Origin: Streptomyces sp. NBC_01241
Lineage (GTDB): Bacteria > Actinomycetota > Actinomycetes > Streptomycetales > Streptomycetaceae
DNA length: 64,000 nucleotides
Direction of reading: 5' to 3'
Assembly: GCF_041435435.1 (NCBI RefSeq)
Contig: NZ_CP108494.1
Span: forward strand, 3,320,501-3,384,500
The translations under genes and the position numbers were made by a program. Positions within the stretch are counted from its first letter, which is position 1, and each line of letters opens with the position of its first letter. Of the stretch, positions 54,931-64,000 are shown one piece after another. The notes below the pieces were generated by a model. It was not told the origin of the DNA. It saw only the letters and a list, made by a program, of their open reading frames with translations, and did no database searches.

Positions 54931-55701
54931 TCATCCCCCGCACTGCTCCAGCATGGCCTGCTTGTCGGCGGCGGTGACCGGCAGTTCGTACTTCAGCGAC
55001 ACCTGCGCGAACCGCACCGCGTACGAGCAGCGGACCGGCTTGTACGGCGGCAGCCAGGACGCCGGTCCCGAGTCGCGCTTGGCGTTGTTGGCCGGGCCGT
55101 CCACCGGGAGGAGATTGAGCGGGTCATTGGCGATCTGCTGCCGCTTGGTCTCGTTCCAGCGGGCGGCGCCCATCTGCCAGTCGTACGAGAGCGGCATGAC
55201 GTGGTCGATCTGGACCTTGGTGGCCTGCTGCTTGCGCCAGTCGATGGTCGAGCCGGTGTAGGGATCCTTGAGGGTCATCGACACGACCACGCAGTTCGAT
55301 CCGGAGCGGAACTTCACGTCCTTGCCGTCCCTGGCGAGGAGGTCGTTGCGGGTGTCGCAGCCGTTCCGGGCAAGCGGTATCCCGTCGACCGAGTCCTTCC
55401 ACGCGTAGCCGAACTTGTCGCGCGCGTACCCGGTCTTCGGACCCCGCCCCTTCGTCGCGACCTTCTCGATGATCTTCCGGCCGGCTGCCCGGTCCGCCTC
55501 GGAGGTGAGCGGTGCGAGCCCTGGCTTCGTACCGTCGGCGTTGTTCAGCGGACTCGCCCCGAACCCGGTGACGGCAGCCTGTCCACCGCCCTGCTGCCCG
55601 GCCCCGGAGGACGTCTGCTCGGGGTCGCAGCCGGCCAGGGCCAGCACCGCCGCCGCGCCGATGGCGGGCAGCATCACTCGGTACGTGCGCGGAGGTATCA
55701 C
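54931..55701 (-). CDS. Secreted HNH (DUF1524-type) endonuclease lipoprotein
   Basis: 256 residues. The signal peptide ends in the lipobox LALAGC. The catalytic domain has the DHVMPLSYDWQMGA motif and LNLLPVDGPANNAKR, with conserved Asp, His and Asn residues as in HNH/DUF1524 nucleases, and ends in SYAVRFAQVSLKYEL. Likely a secreted or surface nuclease that degrades extracellular DNA. GTG 55701 (VIPPRTYRV) follows AGGA. Its role in nutrition or defence is an inference. Confidence 0.88.
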   Translation of the reverse strand: MIPPRTYRVMLPAIGAAAVLALAGCDPEQTSSGAGQQGGGQAAVTGFGASPLNNADGTKPGLAPLTSEADRAAGRKIIEKVATKGRGPKTGYARDKFGYAWKDSVDGIPLARNGCDTRNDLLARDGKDVKFRSGSNCVVVSMTLKDPYTGSTIDWRKQQATKVQIDHVMPLSYDWQMGAARWNETKRQQIANDPLNLLPVDGPANNAKRDSGPASWLPPYKPVRCSYAVRFAQVSLKYELPVTAADKQAMLEQCGG

Positions 55702-55830
55702 TCGAAGCCGTCCTGACGGGGAGAAAGCCGAACCCGGGAATCGTACGGATGTCTTCCCCGCTGACGGGCATTCATGGGCACGCGAACGGCCGGATGCGGC
55801 CGGAATCACACCGTCCGGCCGCCCTCCCCC

Positions 55831-56014
55831 TCACACCTTGCCGATGCCCAGGGTCATTTCGGACGGCAGCAGTCCGGATCCGATCGCTGCCATCCGGAAC
55901 GGCCCCAGCAGTTCGACGAGCCGCTCCCGCTCCTCCTCGCCGAGCACCCGCCACGGGGCCGCTGCCGCCTCGTCCGTACGCCGCTCGGCCTCGGCACACA
56001 GCGCCCGCCCGCCG
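55831..56014 (-). pseudogene. C-terminal remnant of a MarR-family regulator
   Basis: The minus-strand frame ending at the TGA at 55831 encodes about 55 codons (GRALCAEAERRTDEAAAAPW through FRMAAIGSGLLPSEMTLGIG) like the C-terminal helix of MarR regulators. Upstream it is closed by a TAA and has no start, DNA-binding wing or binding site. It probably is what is left of a deleted gene, with the Mfd terminator fused to its edge. Confidence 0.5.
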
Positions 56015-56033
56015 GATGTCCGACGGGCGGGCG
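56002..56033 (-). terminator. 10-bp hairpin after mfd
   Basis: CGCCCGCCCG (56002-56011) and its complement (56024-56033) flank a 12-nt loop, 23 bp past the mfd stop. Confidence 0.75.
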
Positions 56034-56055
56034 TTTACATCGAGCGGTCCAGGAA

Positions 56056-59000
56056 CTACGACCCCAGGATCGTCGTGAGGAACTCCCCCGTCCACGCCAG
56101 CAGTTCGCGGCCGACGACCGGCTTGCCGCCGATCCTGCCGGTGGTGGGGCGCGGGACCAGGATCTGGTGGACGGCCGGCTTGATGACCGTCTTCGGGTAG
56201 AGGCGCTTCAGACGCAGCTCCTGCGATTCGCGCAGCCCGACCGGGGCGAACCGGATGTTCGAACCCTGGAGCACGATCTCGCCGACGCCACAGGCGCGGG
56301 CCAGCATGCGCAGACCGGCGACCAGGAGCAGGTTCTCGACCGGCTCGGGGAGCTTGCCGTAGCGGTCGGTGAGTTCCTCGCGGACCGCCCTGATGTCGTC
56401 CTCCGTGTTGGCGGAGGCGATGGCCCGGTACGCCTGGAGGCGCAGCCGCTCGCCGGGGGCGTAGTCGTGGGGGACGTGGGCGTCGACCGGAAGCTCGATC
56501 TTGACCTCCAGGGGCGGTTCCTCCTCCACGCCGCCTTCGAGGGAGGCCCGGTAGTCGGCGACCGCCTCGCCCACCATGCGTACGTACAGGTCGAAGCCGA
56601 CGCCCGCGATGTGGCCCGACTGTTCGCCGCCCAGGAGGTTTCCGGCGCCGCGGATTTCGAGGTCCTTCATCGCCACGTACATGCCCGCGCCCATCTCGGT
56701 GTGCTGGGCGATCGTGGCCAGCCGCTCGTGGGCCGTCTCGGTGAGCGGCTTCTCCGGCGGGTAGAGGAAGTAGGCGTAGCCGCGCTCGCGGCCCCGGCCG
56801 ACCCGGCCGCGCAGCTGGTGGAGCTGGGAGAGGCCGAAGTTGTCGCCGCGTTCCACGATCAGGGTGTTGGCGTTGGAGATGTCGATGCCGGACTCGACGA
56901 TCGTCGTGGAGACCAGGACGTCGAACTTCTTCTCCCAGAAGTCCACCACCACCTGTTCCAGGGCCTGTTCGGACATCTGACCGTGTGCTGTCGCGATCCT
57001 CGCCTCGGGGATGATCTCGCGCAGTCGGGCGGCGGCCCGGTCGATCGACTCGACGCGGTTGTGGATGTAGAACGCCTGGCCCTCGCGGAGCAGTTCACGG
57101 CGGATGGCCGCGCCGATCTGCTTCTCCTCGTACGGTCCGACGAAGGTGAGGACCGGGTGGCGCTCCTCGGGCGGCGTGGTGATCGTCGACATCTCGCGGA
57201 TGCCGGTGACGGCCATTTCGAGCGTACGGGGGATGGGCGTCGCGGACATGGTGAGAACGTCCACGTTGGCGCGGAGCTTCTTCAACTGCTCCTTGTGCTC
57301 GACGCCGAAGCGTTGCTCCTCGTCGACGATGACCAGGCCGAGGTCCTTGAACTTCGTCTCGGAGGAGAAGAGGCGGTGGGTGCCGATGACCAGATCGACG
57401 GAGCCCTCGCGAAGCCCTTCGAGGGTCGACTTGGATTCGGAATCCGACTGGAAGCGGCTCAGCGCCCGTACGTTGACCGGGAACTGGGAGTAGCGCTCGG
57501 TGAACGTGCCGTGGTGCTGCTGGACCAGGAGGGTCGTGGGGACGAGTACGGCGACCTGCTTGCCGTCCTGGACCGCCTTGAAGGCCGCCCGTACCGCGAT
57601 CTCCGTCTTCCCGTAGCCGACGTCGCCGCAGATCAGCCGGTCCATCGGGACGGACTTCTCCATGTCCTCCTTGACTTCGGCGATGGTGGTGAGCTGGTCG
57701 GGCGTCTCCGCGTACGGGAAGGCGTCCTCCAGTTCGCGCTGCCAGGGCGTGTCGGGGCCGAAGACATGGCCGGGCGCCGCCATCCGTGCCGAGTACAGCT
57801 TGATCAGGTCGGCGGCGATCTCCTTGACGGCCTTCTTGGCGCGCGCCTTGGTCTTGGTCCAGTCGGCGCCGCCGAGCCGGTGCAGGGTCGGTGCCTCGCC
57901 GCCGACGTACTTGGTGACCTGTTCCAGCTGGTCGGTCGGAATGTAGAGGCGGTCGCCGGGCTGGCCACGCTTGGCGGGGGCGTACTCGACGAGGAGGTAC
58001 TCACGGGTGGCGCCCTGCACGGTGCGCTGCACCATCTCGATGTAGCGGCCCACCCCGTGCTGCTCGTGGACGATGTAGTCGCCGGTCTCCAGCGTCAGCG
58101 GGTCGATCGTCTTGCGGCGGCGGGCCGGCATCCGGCCCAGGTCCTTGGTGGCGGTGCGCTGGCCGGTGAGGTCCGTCTCGGTCAGTACGGCGAGCTTGAG
58201 CGCCGGGTCGACGAAGCCTTGGTCGATCGCGCCGCAGGAGACGTGGACCAGGGACGGGGAGATCTCGGCCAGGTCGGGATCCAGCCGGGCCGCGATGCCC
58301 TCGCCGCTCAGCACCTCGACGGTACGGGAGGCGAGCCCGTGGCCCTCGGTGACGTACACCGTGCGCCAGCCGTCGGCGATCCAGCCCTTGGTGTCGGCGA
58401 GCGCGCGGGCGGTGTCGCCCCGGTACGACTCCGGGGCGTGCATCGTGAGCTTGAGGGTGTCCTCGTCGAGCTCCTCGTCCGCGGCGAACGGGGAGACCGA
58501 CCACCACATCATCTCCAGCTCGCGGGCCCGGTCGCGGACGTCCGCGATGCCCCACAGCGATGCCGCGCCGACGTCGATCGGGGCCTCGCCGCCGCCCGCG
58601 GTCGCCGCCCAGGACGCCTGGAGGAACTCCTGGCTGGTGGCGACCAGGTCGGCGGCCCTCGTACGTACCCGCTCCGGGTCGCAGACCAGCGCCATCGAGC
58701 CCTTCGGCAACACGTCGAGCAGCAGTTCCATGTCGTCGACGAGGACCGGGGCGAGGGACTCCATGCCCTCCACCGCGATCCCCTCGGCGATCTTGCCGAG
58801 CAGCTCGCCCAGCTCCGGGTGCTGCTCGGCGAGGGCGGCGGCCCGCGCGCGGACCTCGCCGGTCAGCAGCAGCTCCCGGCAGGGCGGCGCCCACAGTCCG
58901 TGCTCGGCGATCTCCAGCGACCGCTGGTCGGCGATCTTGAAGTAGCGGATCTCCTCGACGTCGTCGCCCCAGAATTCCACCCGAAGGGGGTGCTCCTCGG

Positions 59001-59586
59001 TCGGCGGGAAGACGTCGAGGATGCCGCCGCGCACGGCGAATTCACCGCGCTTCTCGACCAGTTCGACCCGGGAGTACGCGGCTGCCGCGAGCGCGTCGAC
59101 CGTCTTGCCGAGGTCGGCGCTCTGTCCGATGCGCAGCGCTACGGGTTCCAGGTCACCGAGCCCCTTGACCTGCGGCTGGAGCACGGAGCGCACCGGTGCG
59201 ACGACGACCTTGACGGGCCCGGTCTCCGGGTCGTCCTTCCTCGGGTGCGCGAGGCGCCGCAGCACGGCGAGGCGGCGGCCCACGGTGTCGGAGCGGGGCG
59301 AGAGCCGCTCGTGCGGCAGGGTCTCCCAGGACGGGAACTCGGCGATCGTGTCCGGCGGCAGCAGGGTGCGCAGCGCGGCCGCCAGGTCCTCGGCCTCCCG
59401 GCCGGTCGCGGTGACGGCGAGCACGGTCCGGTCGGTCTCGCGGGCCAGCGCGGCCACGGCGAAGGGGCGGGCGGCGGGCGGGCCGACGAGGTCGACACGC
59501 ATCCGGTGGCCGTCGGTCGCGGCCTTCACCGCTTCGGAGAGTGCCGGGTCACGTACGACGACATCCAGCAGACCGTGCAGGCTCAT
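56056..59586 (-). CDS. mfd: Transcription-repair coupling factor
   Basis: 1176 residues, full length. N-terminal UvrB-like region (about 1-370), CarD-like RNA-polymerase interaction domain around 480-560 (LETGDYIVHEQHGVGRYIEM), then a RecG-like translocase with Walker A GDVGYGKTEIA, DEEQ, and QLRGRVGRG, and a C-terminal TRCF domain. It displaces stalled RNA polymerase at lesions and recruits UvrA. ATG 59586 follows GGAAG. It is monocistronic. Confidence 0.97.
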   Translation of the reverse strand: MSLHGLLDVVVRDPALSEAVKAATDGHRMRVDLVGPPAARPFAVAALARETDRTVLAVTATGREAEDLAAALRTLLPPDTIAEFPSWETLPHERLSPRSDTVGRRLAVLRRLAHPRKDDPETGPVKVVVAPVRSVLQPQVKGLGDLEPVALRIGQSADLGKTVDALAAAAYSRVELVEKRGEFAVRGGILDVFPPTEEHPLRVEFWGDDVEEIRYFKIADQRSLEIAEHGLWAPPCRELLLTGEVRARAAALAEQHPELGELLGKIAEGIAVEGMESLAPVLVDDMELLLDVLPKGSMALVCDPERVRTRAADLVATSQEFLQASWAATAGGGEAPIDVGAASLWGIADVRDRARELEMMWWSVSPFAADEELDEDTLKLTMHAPESYRGDTARALADTKGWIADGWRTVYVTEGHGLASRTVEVLSGEGIAARLDPDLAEISPSLVHVSCGAIDQGFVDPALKLAVLTETDLTGQRTATKDLGRMPARRRKTIDPLTLETGDYIVHEQHGVGRYIEMVQRTVQGATREYLLVEYAPAKRGQPGDRLYIPTDQLEQVTKYVGGEAPTLHRLGGADWTKTKARAKKAVKEIAADLIKLYSARMAAPGHVFGPDTPWQRELEDAFPYAETPDQLTTIAEVKEDMEKSVPMDRLICGDVGYGKTEIAVRAAFKAVQDGKQVAVLVPTTLLVQQHHGTFTERYSQFPVNVRALSRFQSDSESKSTLEGLREGSVDLVIGTHRLFSSETKFKDLGLVIVDEEQRFGVEHKEQLKKLRANVDVLTMSATPIPRTLEMAVTGIREMSTITTPPEERHPVLTFVGPYEEKQIGAAIRRELLREGQAFYIHNRVESIDRAAARLREIIPEARIATAHGQMSEQALEQVVVDFWEKKFDVLVSTTIVESGIDISNANTLIVERGDNFGLSQLHQLRGRVGRGRERGYAYFLYPPEKPLTETAHERLATIAQHTEMGAGMYVAMKDLEIRGAGNLLGGEQSGHIAGVGFDLYVRMVGEAVADYRASLEGGVEEEPPLEVKIELPVDAHVPHDYAPGERLRLQAYRAIASANTEDDIRAVREELTDRYGKLPEPVENLLLVAGLRMLARACGVGEIVLQGSNIRFAPVGLRESQELRLKRLYPKTVIKPAVHQILVPRPTTGRIGGKPVVGRELLAWTGEFLTTILGS

Positions 59587-59750
59587 GAAGGGCTTCCGTC
59601 CGGGTAACGAGGGCGAGGTCTGACAGCCGGCTGCTGCCAGGGGGCGACGCGTAGGGGCAACACGAAGGACCCGACACGTCTCACGGGCCGGGGGTTCCCA
59701 GCGTACGACTCCGCTGTGACAGCCGCGCCCGCAATCCGGCTCAGCGGGTC

Positions 59751-59804
59751 GGATCCGGCCGCCACCGGGCCGTCGCCGGATCCGGCCGCCACCGGCCCGT
59801 TCCC
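59751..59804. repeat. 27-bp direct repeat
   Basis: GGATCCGGCCGCCACCGG starts at 59751 and again at 59778; the 27-bp units differ at a few positions. It lies just downstream of the ABC permease terminator. Confidence 0.75.
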
Positions 59805-59816
59805 CGGACGCACGCA

Positions 59817-59856
59817 GCCGGCCCCGGGGTGTTTGGAGGAACACCCCGGGGCCGGC
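59817..59856 (-). terminator. 17-bp perfect hairpin after the ABC permease
   Basis: Arms 59817-59833 and 59840-59856 pair exactly around a 6-nt loop, 81 bp past the minus-strand permease stop. Confidence 0.85.
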
Positions 59857-59880
59857 TCAGTCATCCTACGTCGGGCGCCG

Positions 59881-59925
59881 GAATCACCAGTCTCGCCGGA
59901 ATCACCGGTCTCGCCGGTCTCGCCG
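59881..59925. repeat. 18/9-bp tandem repeat by the permease stop
   Basis: GAATCACCAGTCTCGCCG repeats at 59881 and 59899, followed by two 9-bp GTCTCGCCG units. The permease stop is 12 bp away. Confidence 0.75.
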
Positions 59926-59936
59926 GTCGGTCCTCG

Positions 59937-62522
59937 CTATTCCGTGGCGATCGCGTTCAGCACGTTCATCCTGCCCGCCCGGAACGCCGGGACCAGGGCC
60001 GCGAACAGGCCCACGAAGGCTGAGGCGACGAAGACCGTGAGGATCGTCGGCCACGGGATCTCCAGGACGTTGAGGCCCTCCAGGGCCAGCAGCTTCTGGG
60101 CCGCCGTGCCCCAGCCCATGCCGAGGCCGAGACCGAGCAGGGCGCCGAAGACGGCGATGACCACCGACTCCAGGCAAATCATCCAGCGCAGCTGGAGGCG
60201 GGAGAAGCCGATGGCGCGCATCAGGCCGATCTCACGGGTCCGCTCGACCACCGACAGGGCCAGGGTGTTCACCACACCGAGCACCGCGACGATGATCGCG
60301 AGCGCCAGCAGGCCGTAGACGATGTTCAGCAGCTGGCCGATCTGGTCCTTCAGCTGCTGCTTGAAGTCGGCCTGGTTCTTCACCTCGTACTGCGGGTACT
60401 TGACGAGGGCGGCCTTCAGCGCGGCGTACGCCTCCTTCTCCTTGCCGTCCGCGGCCTTCGCGAACATCATCATGTTCTTCGGCAGGCTGTCGGCGGGGAC
60501 GTACCGCGCGGCGGTCGCGACGTTCGTGTACATCGCGCCCTTGTCGATGTTCACGTCGTCCGAGGTGATCGCGGCGAGCCTCAGCTTCGCGGTCTCGCCG
60601 CCCCTGAACGCGACGGTGAGCCGGTCGCCGACCTTGAGGTGGTGCTTGGTGGCGTACGTGTCGCCGACGGACATGGCGTCCTTGCCGTACGCGTCGGCCA
60701 GCTTCCCGGCGACCGTCTCGCGCCGGACGTCCTCCTGGTACGTGGGATCGACAGCGGCCAGGACCTTGTTCTCGGTGGTGCCGTCGGGGGCCGTGATCCC
60801 GGCGCTGACGACCTTGTAGCCGGTGAGGTGCTCGATGTCCGGCACGGCCTCCAGGGACTTGACCGCTTGGTCCACGAGGAGCGTCGGGTTGCCGCCGGCC
60901 GGCTGGACGATGAAGTCGGCGCCGACCGACTTGTCGAGTTCCTCGGTGGCCGAGGCGACCATGGAGGATCCGACGACCGAGAGGCAGGCGACCAGGGCGA
61001 GGCCGATCATCAGGGCGGCGCCGGTCGCTCCGGTGCGGCGCGGGTTGCGCAGGGCGTTGCGCTCCGCGAGCCGTCCGACGGGGCCGAACATCCGCAGCAT
61101 GACCGCGCTCAGCACCCGGACCACGAAGCCGGCCAGCAGCGGGCCGATCACGATGAAGCCGATCAGGGTGAGGACCACGCCCACAGTGAGGAAGAGCGAG
61201 CCCTCGCTCGACTTGTCGGCCCGCGTCGCGGCGTAGAGCGCGGTGCCGCCGCCGAGGGTGAGGACCAGGCCGATCGCGGCCCTGACCCGGCCGGCCCGGC
61301 CGTCCGCCGGGGTTCCGGCGTCGCGCAGGGCGGCCATCGGGGAGATCTTCCCGGCGCGACGGGCCGGGATGTACGCGGCGACGACGGTCACGATGATGCC
61401 GAGCGCGAGGCCGACGACCGGGGTCGTCCAGGCGACCGTGAGGTCGTCGGTGGACAGGTCCATGCCCACGGCGCCCATGAGCTTCATCAGGCCGACGGCG
61501 AGGCCGATGCCCGCGCCGACGCCGAGGACGGAGCCGAGGATGCCGAGGAACAGCGCCTCGATGAGCACGGAACGGTTGACCTGCTTGCGGCTGGAGCCGA
61601 TGGCCCGCATCAGGCCGATCTCGCGGGTGCGCTGGGCGACCAGCATCGAGAAGGTGTTGACGATCAGGAAGATGCCGACGAGGAAGGCGATCCCGGCGAA
61701 GCCGAGCATCGCGTACTTCATGACGTCGAGGAAGGAGCCCATCGAGTTCTTGTTGGCGTCCGCGGCCTCCTTCTGCGTCTGGAGCTTGTACGCGGAGGTG
61801 TCACCGAGCGCCGTGGCGACGGCCTGCTTCAACTGCGTGTCGCTGACGCCTTGTTCGGCGGTGACGGAGATGAGGCTGAAGACGTCCGGCTTGCCGAGCA
61901 GTTTCGTCTGCGCGGTGACGGTGTCGAAGTAGACGACCGCCGCGCCGGGGTTGGTGACCTTGAAAGTGGCGATGCCGCTGATCTTCGCGTTGATGTCGCC
62001 GGTGGCGGCGATGGTGCGCAGTTCGTCACCGAGCTTCAGGTGGTGCTTGTCGGCGGTGTCGGCGTCGACCATCACCTCGGTCGGGCCGCGCGGTGCGTGG
62101 CCGGAGGTGATCTCCATCGAACGCAGGTCGTTCTTCGTCCAGTTGCCCGCGATCGTCGGGGCGCCCGTCGTCGAGCCCATGTTCTTGTCGTGGCTGTCGA
62201 CGACGGTGACGGACATGCTGGAGACCGCGCCCTCGGCGTCCTTCACGCCGGTGGCCTTGCCGACCTGCTGGACGGCGGAGGCGGGGAGCGTGACGGGCTT
62301 GCCGTTCTCCGGAAGCCGGTCGTCGTCCTCGGGGGTCTTCGGGCTGACGGTGACATCGGCCGACGTCGCGGCGAAGAGCTTGTCGAACGTGGTGTTCATG
62401 GTGTCGGTGAAGACGAGCGTGCCGCACACGAACGCCACCGACAGCAGGACCGCGACGGCGGAGAGCGCCATGCGTCCCTTGTGGGCGAAGAAGTTCCGCC
62501 TCGATGTCTTCCAGACGGTCAT
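59937..62522 (-). CDS. ABC transporter permease, double FtsX domain (second copy)
   Basis: 861 residues with the same helix/core/FtsX architecture as the permease at 30924-33449, including AQRTREIGLMRAIGSSRKQV and ERTREIGLMRAIGFSRLQLR. ATG 62522 overlaps the ATPase stop by 4 bp (ATGA), so the pair is translationally coupled, unlike the first pair. Cargo is unknown; duplication of whole exporters within 30 kb suggests specialisation. Confidence 0.93.
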   Translation of the reverse strand: MTVWKTSRRNFFAHKGRMALSAVAVLLSVAFVCGTLVFTDTMNTTFDKLFAATSADVTVSPKTPEDDDRLPENGKPVTLPASAVQQVGKATGVKDAEGAVSSMSVTVVDSHDKNMGSTTGAPTIAGNWTKNDLRSMEITSGHAPRGPTEVMVDADTADKHHLKLGDELRTIAATGDINAKISGIATFKVTNPGAAVVYFDTVTAQTKLLGKPDVFSLISVTAEQGVSDTQLKQAVATALGDTSAYKLQTQKEAADANKNSMGSFLDVMKYAMLGFAGIAFLVGIFLIVNTFSMLVAQRTREIGLMRAIGSSRKQVNRSVLIEALFLGILGSVLGVGAGIGLAVGLMKLMGAVGMDLSTDDLTVAWTTPVVGLALGIIVTVVAAYIPARRAGKISPMAALRDAGTPADGRAGRVRAAIGLVLTLGGGTALYAATRADKSSEGSLFLTVGVVLTLIGFIVIGPLLAGFVVRVLSAVMLRMFGPVGRLAERNALRNPRRTGATGAALMIGLALVACLSVVGSSMVASATEELDKSVGADFIVQPAGGNPTLLVDQAVKSLEAVPDIEHLTGYKVVSAGITAPDGTTENKVLAAVDPTYQEDVRRETVAGKLADAYGKDAMSVGDTYATKHHLKVGDRLTVAFRGGETAKLRLAAITSDDVNIDKGAMYTNVATAARYVPADSLPKNMMMFAKAADGKEKEAYAALKAALVKYPQYEVKNQADFKQQLKDQIGQLLNIVYGLLALAIIVAVLGVVNTLALSVVERTREIGLMRAIGFSRLQLRWMICLESVVIAVFGALLGLGLGMGWGTAAQKLLALEGLNVLEIPWPTILTVFVASAFVGLFAALVPAFRAGRMNVLNAIATE

Positions 62523-63307
62523 GACGTCCGCCCGCGCGAGTCGAAGTCCTTCATGCGGTCGAGGACCTGGTCGGCCGTCGGGTTGTGCATCTCGTCGACG
62601 ATGCGCCCGTCGGCGAGGTACAGCACCCGGTCCGCGTAGGAGGCGGCGACCGGGTCGTGGGTGACCATGACGATGGTCTGGCCCAGTTCGTCGACGGACT
62701 TGCGCAGGAAGCTCAGCACCTCGGCGCCGGCCCGCGAGTCCAGGTTTCCGGTGGGCTCGTCACCGAAGATGATCTCCGGCCGGGCGGCGAGCGCCCTGGC
62801 CACCGCGACGCGCTGCTGCTGGCCGCCGGAGAGCTCGGTGGGCCGGTGCTTCAGCCGTTCGGCGAGACCGACCGTCTCCACGACCTGCCGCAGCCAGGCC
62901 GCGTCGGGCTTGCGGCCCGCGATGTCCAACGGCAGCGTGATGTTCTCCAGCGCGTTGAGCGTGGGGAGCAGGTTGAACGCCTGGAAGATGAAGCCGATCC
63001 GGTCCCGGCGGAGCTGGGTGAGCTTCTTGTCCTTGAGCCCGGTGATCTCGGTCTCGTCGAGGAAGATCTGACCGGAGGTCACGGTGTCCAGGCCGGCCAG
63101 GCAGTGCATCAGGGTCGACTTGCCGGAGCCGGACGGGCCCATGATCGCCGTGAACTGCCCGCGGGCGATGTCCACATCGACATGGTCGAGCGCGACGACC
63201 CGGGTCTCCCCCGCCCCGTACGCCTTGACGACCTGTCGCGCTCGCGCAGCGACGGCCGTACGCCCTCCAGTGCCCTCGTGCCTGGGAATGGTTACAGCCG
63301 TTGTCAC
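62519..63307 (-). CDS. ABC transporter ATP-binding protein (second copy)
   Basis: 262 residues with Walker A GPSGSGKST, signature LSGGQQQR and Walker B IIFGDEP. It is highly similar to the ATPase at 30095-30865. GTG 63307 follows AGGAGATAA. First gene of the two-gene exporter operon. The divergent MFS gene starts 440 bp away. Confidence 0.95.
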   Translation of the reverse strand: MTTAVTIPRHEGTGGRTAVAARARQVVKAYGAGETRVVALDHVDVDIARGQFTAIMGPSGSGKSTLMHCLAGLDTVTSGQIFLDETEITGLKDKKLTQLRRDRIGFIFQAFNLLPTLNALENITLPLDIAGRKPDAAWLRQVVETVGLAERLKHRPTELSGGQQQRVAVARALAARPEIIFGDEPTGNLDSRAGAEVLSFLRKSVDELGQTIVMVTHDPVAASYADRVLYLADGRIVDEMHNPTADQVLDRMKDFDSRGRTS

Positions 63308-63748
63308 GGTTTATCTCCTATGTCGGTCATGTGTTTTTCAGGTGGTCGCAGCGTACGTATGAAGTCTGGTGTTCGCAGGGGCCCGGCGCGCTGGTGCCCA
63401 GCGCAGTCTTCGGGTGGGGTTTTCCCCACCCCGCCCCCTGCGGTCTGCCGCATCCGCGGTGGGAATCAGCCGCATTCGCGGTGTAAGAACACGTTAAGGA
63501 ACGGACCGCCGCCGTCACGTCCTCCGCCGGGAGGAACCACCCCCGGGCAGAAGTGGGTAGCGCCCCCTAGGGGTCTCGGCCCCAGGGGGGAGAACCGTGT
63601 CAGGGGCCGGCCCCGGGGGTGCATGTGCCGAGGTCGGCAGGGGAACCGGGTCCGCCCCCGGCCTCCTCCCCCAGCAGCGGCACCTCCCCACCGCCGCCCA
63701 CGGGTGAGACAGTGTCCGAGAAAGTGCGTGCAGGGGGAAGGAATCTCG
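63308..63748. other. Divergent intergenic region
   Basis: 441 bp between the ABC exporter and the MFS gene, carrying both promoters. A stem of CCCCCT-GGGG type (63563-63589, one bulge) is present; no gene is seen. Confidence 0.6.
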
Positions 63749-64000
63749 GTGAGCGGCGCGGGCGGTAACGGGGACGGCAGTACCGAAGCGATACCGGACT
63801 CCGGGCTCACCCCGGACTCCTCCCCCGCGACGCCGCGCGGACGCGGTCCGGTGGTCGCCGCCCTGATGCTCGGGATGGCCCTGTCGGCCATCGACGGCAC
63901 CATCGTCTCCACCGCCGTCCCGCAGATCGTCGGCGATCTCGGCGGCTTCGCCGTCTTCTCGTGGCTGTTCTCCGGCTATCTGCTGGCCGTGACGGTGTCC
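63749..64000 (+). CDS. MFS multidrug transporter, EmrB/DHA2 type (3' end outside window)
   Basis: 84 codons from GTG 63749, preceded by GGAAGGAA. After a Gly/Ser/Pro-rich tail of about 35 residues come the first helix LMLGMALSAIDGTIVSTAVP and the second, SWLFSGYLLAVTVS. The AIDGTIVSTAVPQIVGDL motif is that of 14-helix DHA2 drug/proton antiporters. The frame is open at the window edge. Confidence 0.88.
   Translation, partial: MSGAGGNGDGSTEAIPDSGLTPDSSPATPRGRGPVVAALMLGMALSAIDGTIVSTAVPQIVGDLGGFAVFSWLFSGYLLAVTVS

Larger units (their letters stand above)
59587..59936. other. Intergenic region between mfd and ABC permease
   Basis: 350 bp with the mfd promoter region, two tandem repeats (59751-59804 and 59881-59925) and the 17-bp terminator at 59817-59856. 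No gene is visible. Confidence 0.65.

Noticed and set aside
55774..59607. 1277-codon plus-strand frame
   Set aside because: It is the antisense shadow of mfd.

Overview
This window is a high-GC actinobacterial chromosome segment, almost certainly from Streptomyces. The third codon position is nearly always G or C, and GTG and TTG starts are common. Genes are packed with 4-bp GTGA/ATGA overlaps. There is a leucine tRNA with a UAA anticodon (bldA), two Rpf cell-wall enzymes, LAXTG/LPXTG surface proteins and SigB-type stress regulation. From memory, the gene order resembles a core region of Streptomyces coelicolor (sigI - hut - bldA - eno - rpfA - mfd). That comparison is recall, not a search.

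Layout, left to right. 0-2.4 kb: a truncated response regulator and a divergent POT peptide transporter. 2.6-6.8 kb: a coupled minus-strand operon of surface proteins (LAATG anchor, Ig-like membrane protein, DUF916-like protein) fed by a separate LPKTG protein gene. 7.1-9.5 kb: a partner-switching module (ATPase, STAS antagonist, SigB-type sigma factor with its own SigB-like promoter), followed by a 5'-truncated gene remnant. 10.5-16.1 kb: histidine utilisation genes (hutU, an M20 amidohydrolase, hutF, hutI) behind a good vegetative promoter. 16.4-18.6 kb: a four-gene Roadblock-like cassette. 18.6-28.3 kb: a membrane protein, an RpiR regulator, an ECF sigma factor with a membrane partner, cystathionine beta-synthase, an SGNH hydrolase, a thiolase and small unknowns.

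28.4-36.6 kb: a Bax inhibitor-1 protein, bldA, a MacB/LolCDE-like ABC exporter, cyclopropane fatty-acid synthase and NDH-2. 37.0-43.2 kb: Ppx/GppA, DUF501, FtsB/DivIC and enolase, then two Rpf genes, one of them behind a ydaO-type c-di-AMP riboswitch. 43.3-48.2 kb: a P450, MazG, a SurA-like lipoprotein, a DUF1906 protein and a PH-like protein. 48.5-52.9 kb: a Ser/Thr kinase, a membrane protein and an unusual HTH-methylase-TRD protein. 53.2-64 kb: DUF4190/4352 protein, lipoprotein, secreted HNH nuclease, a MarR remnant, Mfd, a second ABC exporter paralogous to the first, and the start of an MFS drug transporter.

How it fits together: most of the window is core housekeeping (glycolysis, transcription-coupled repair, division, respiration, nucleotide sanitation) mixed with developmental and stress regulation. 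I found only two in-frame TTA codons in the window's genes. Both lie in the Roadblock-like cassette, about 12-13 kb from bldA, the tRNA that reads them. Strong inverted-repeat terminators separate most units, and short tandem duplications recur close to gene 3' ends.
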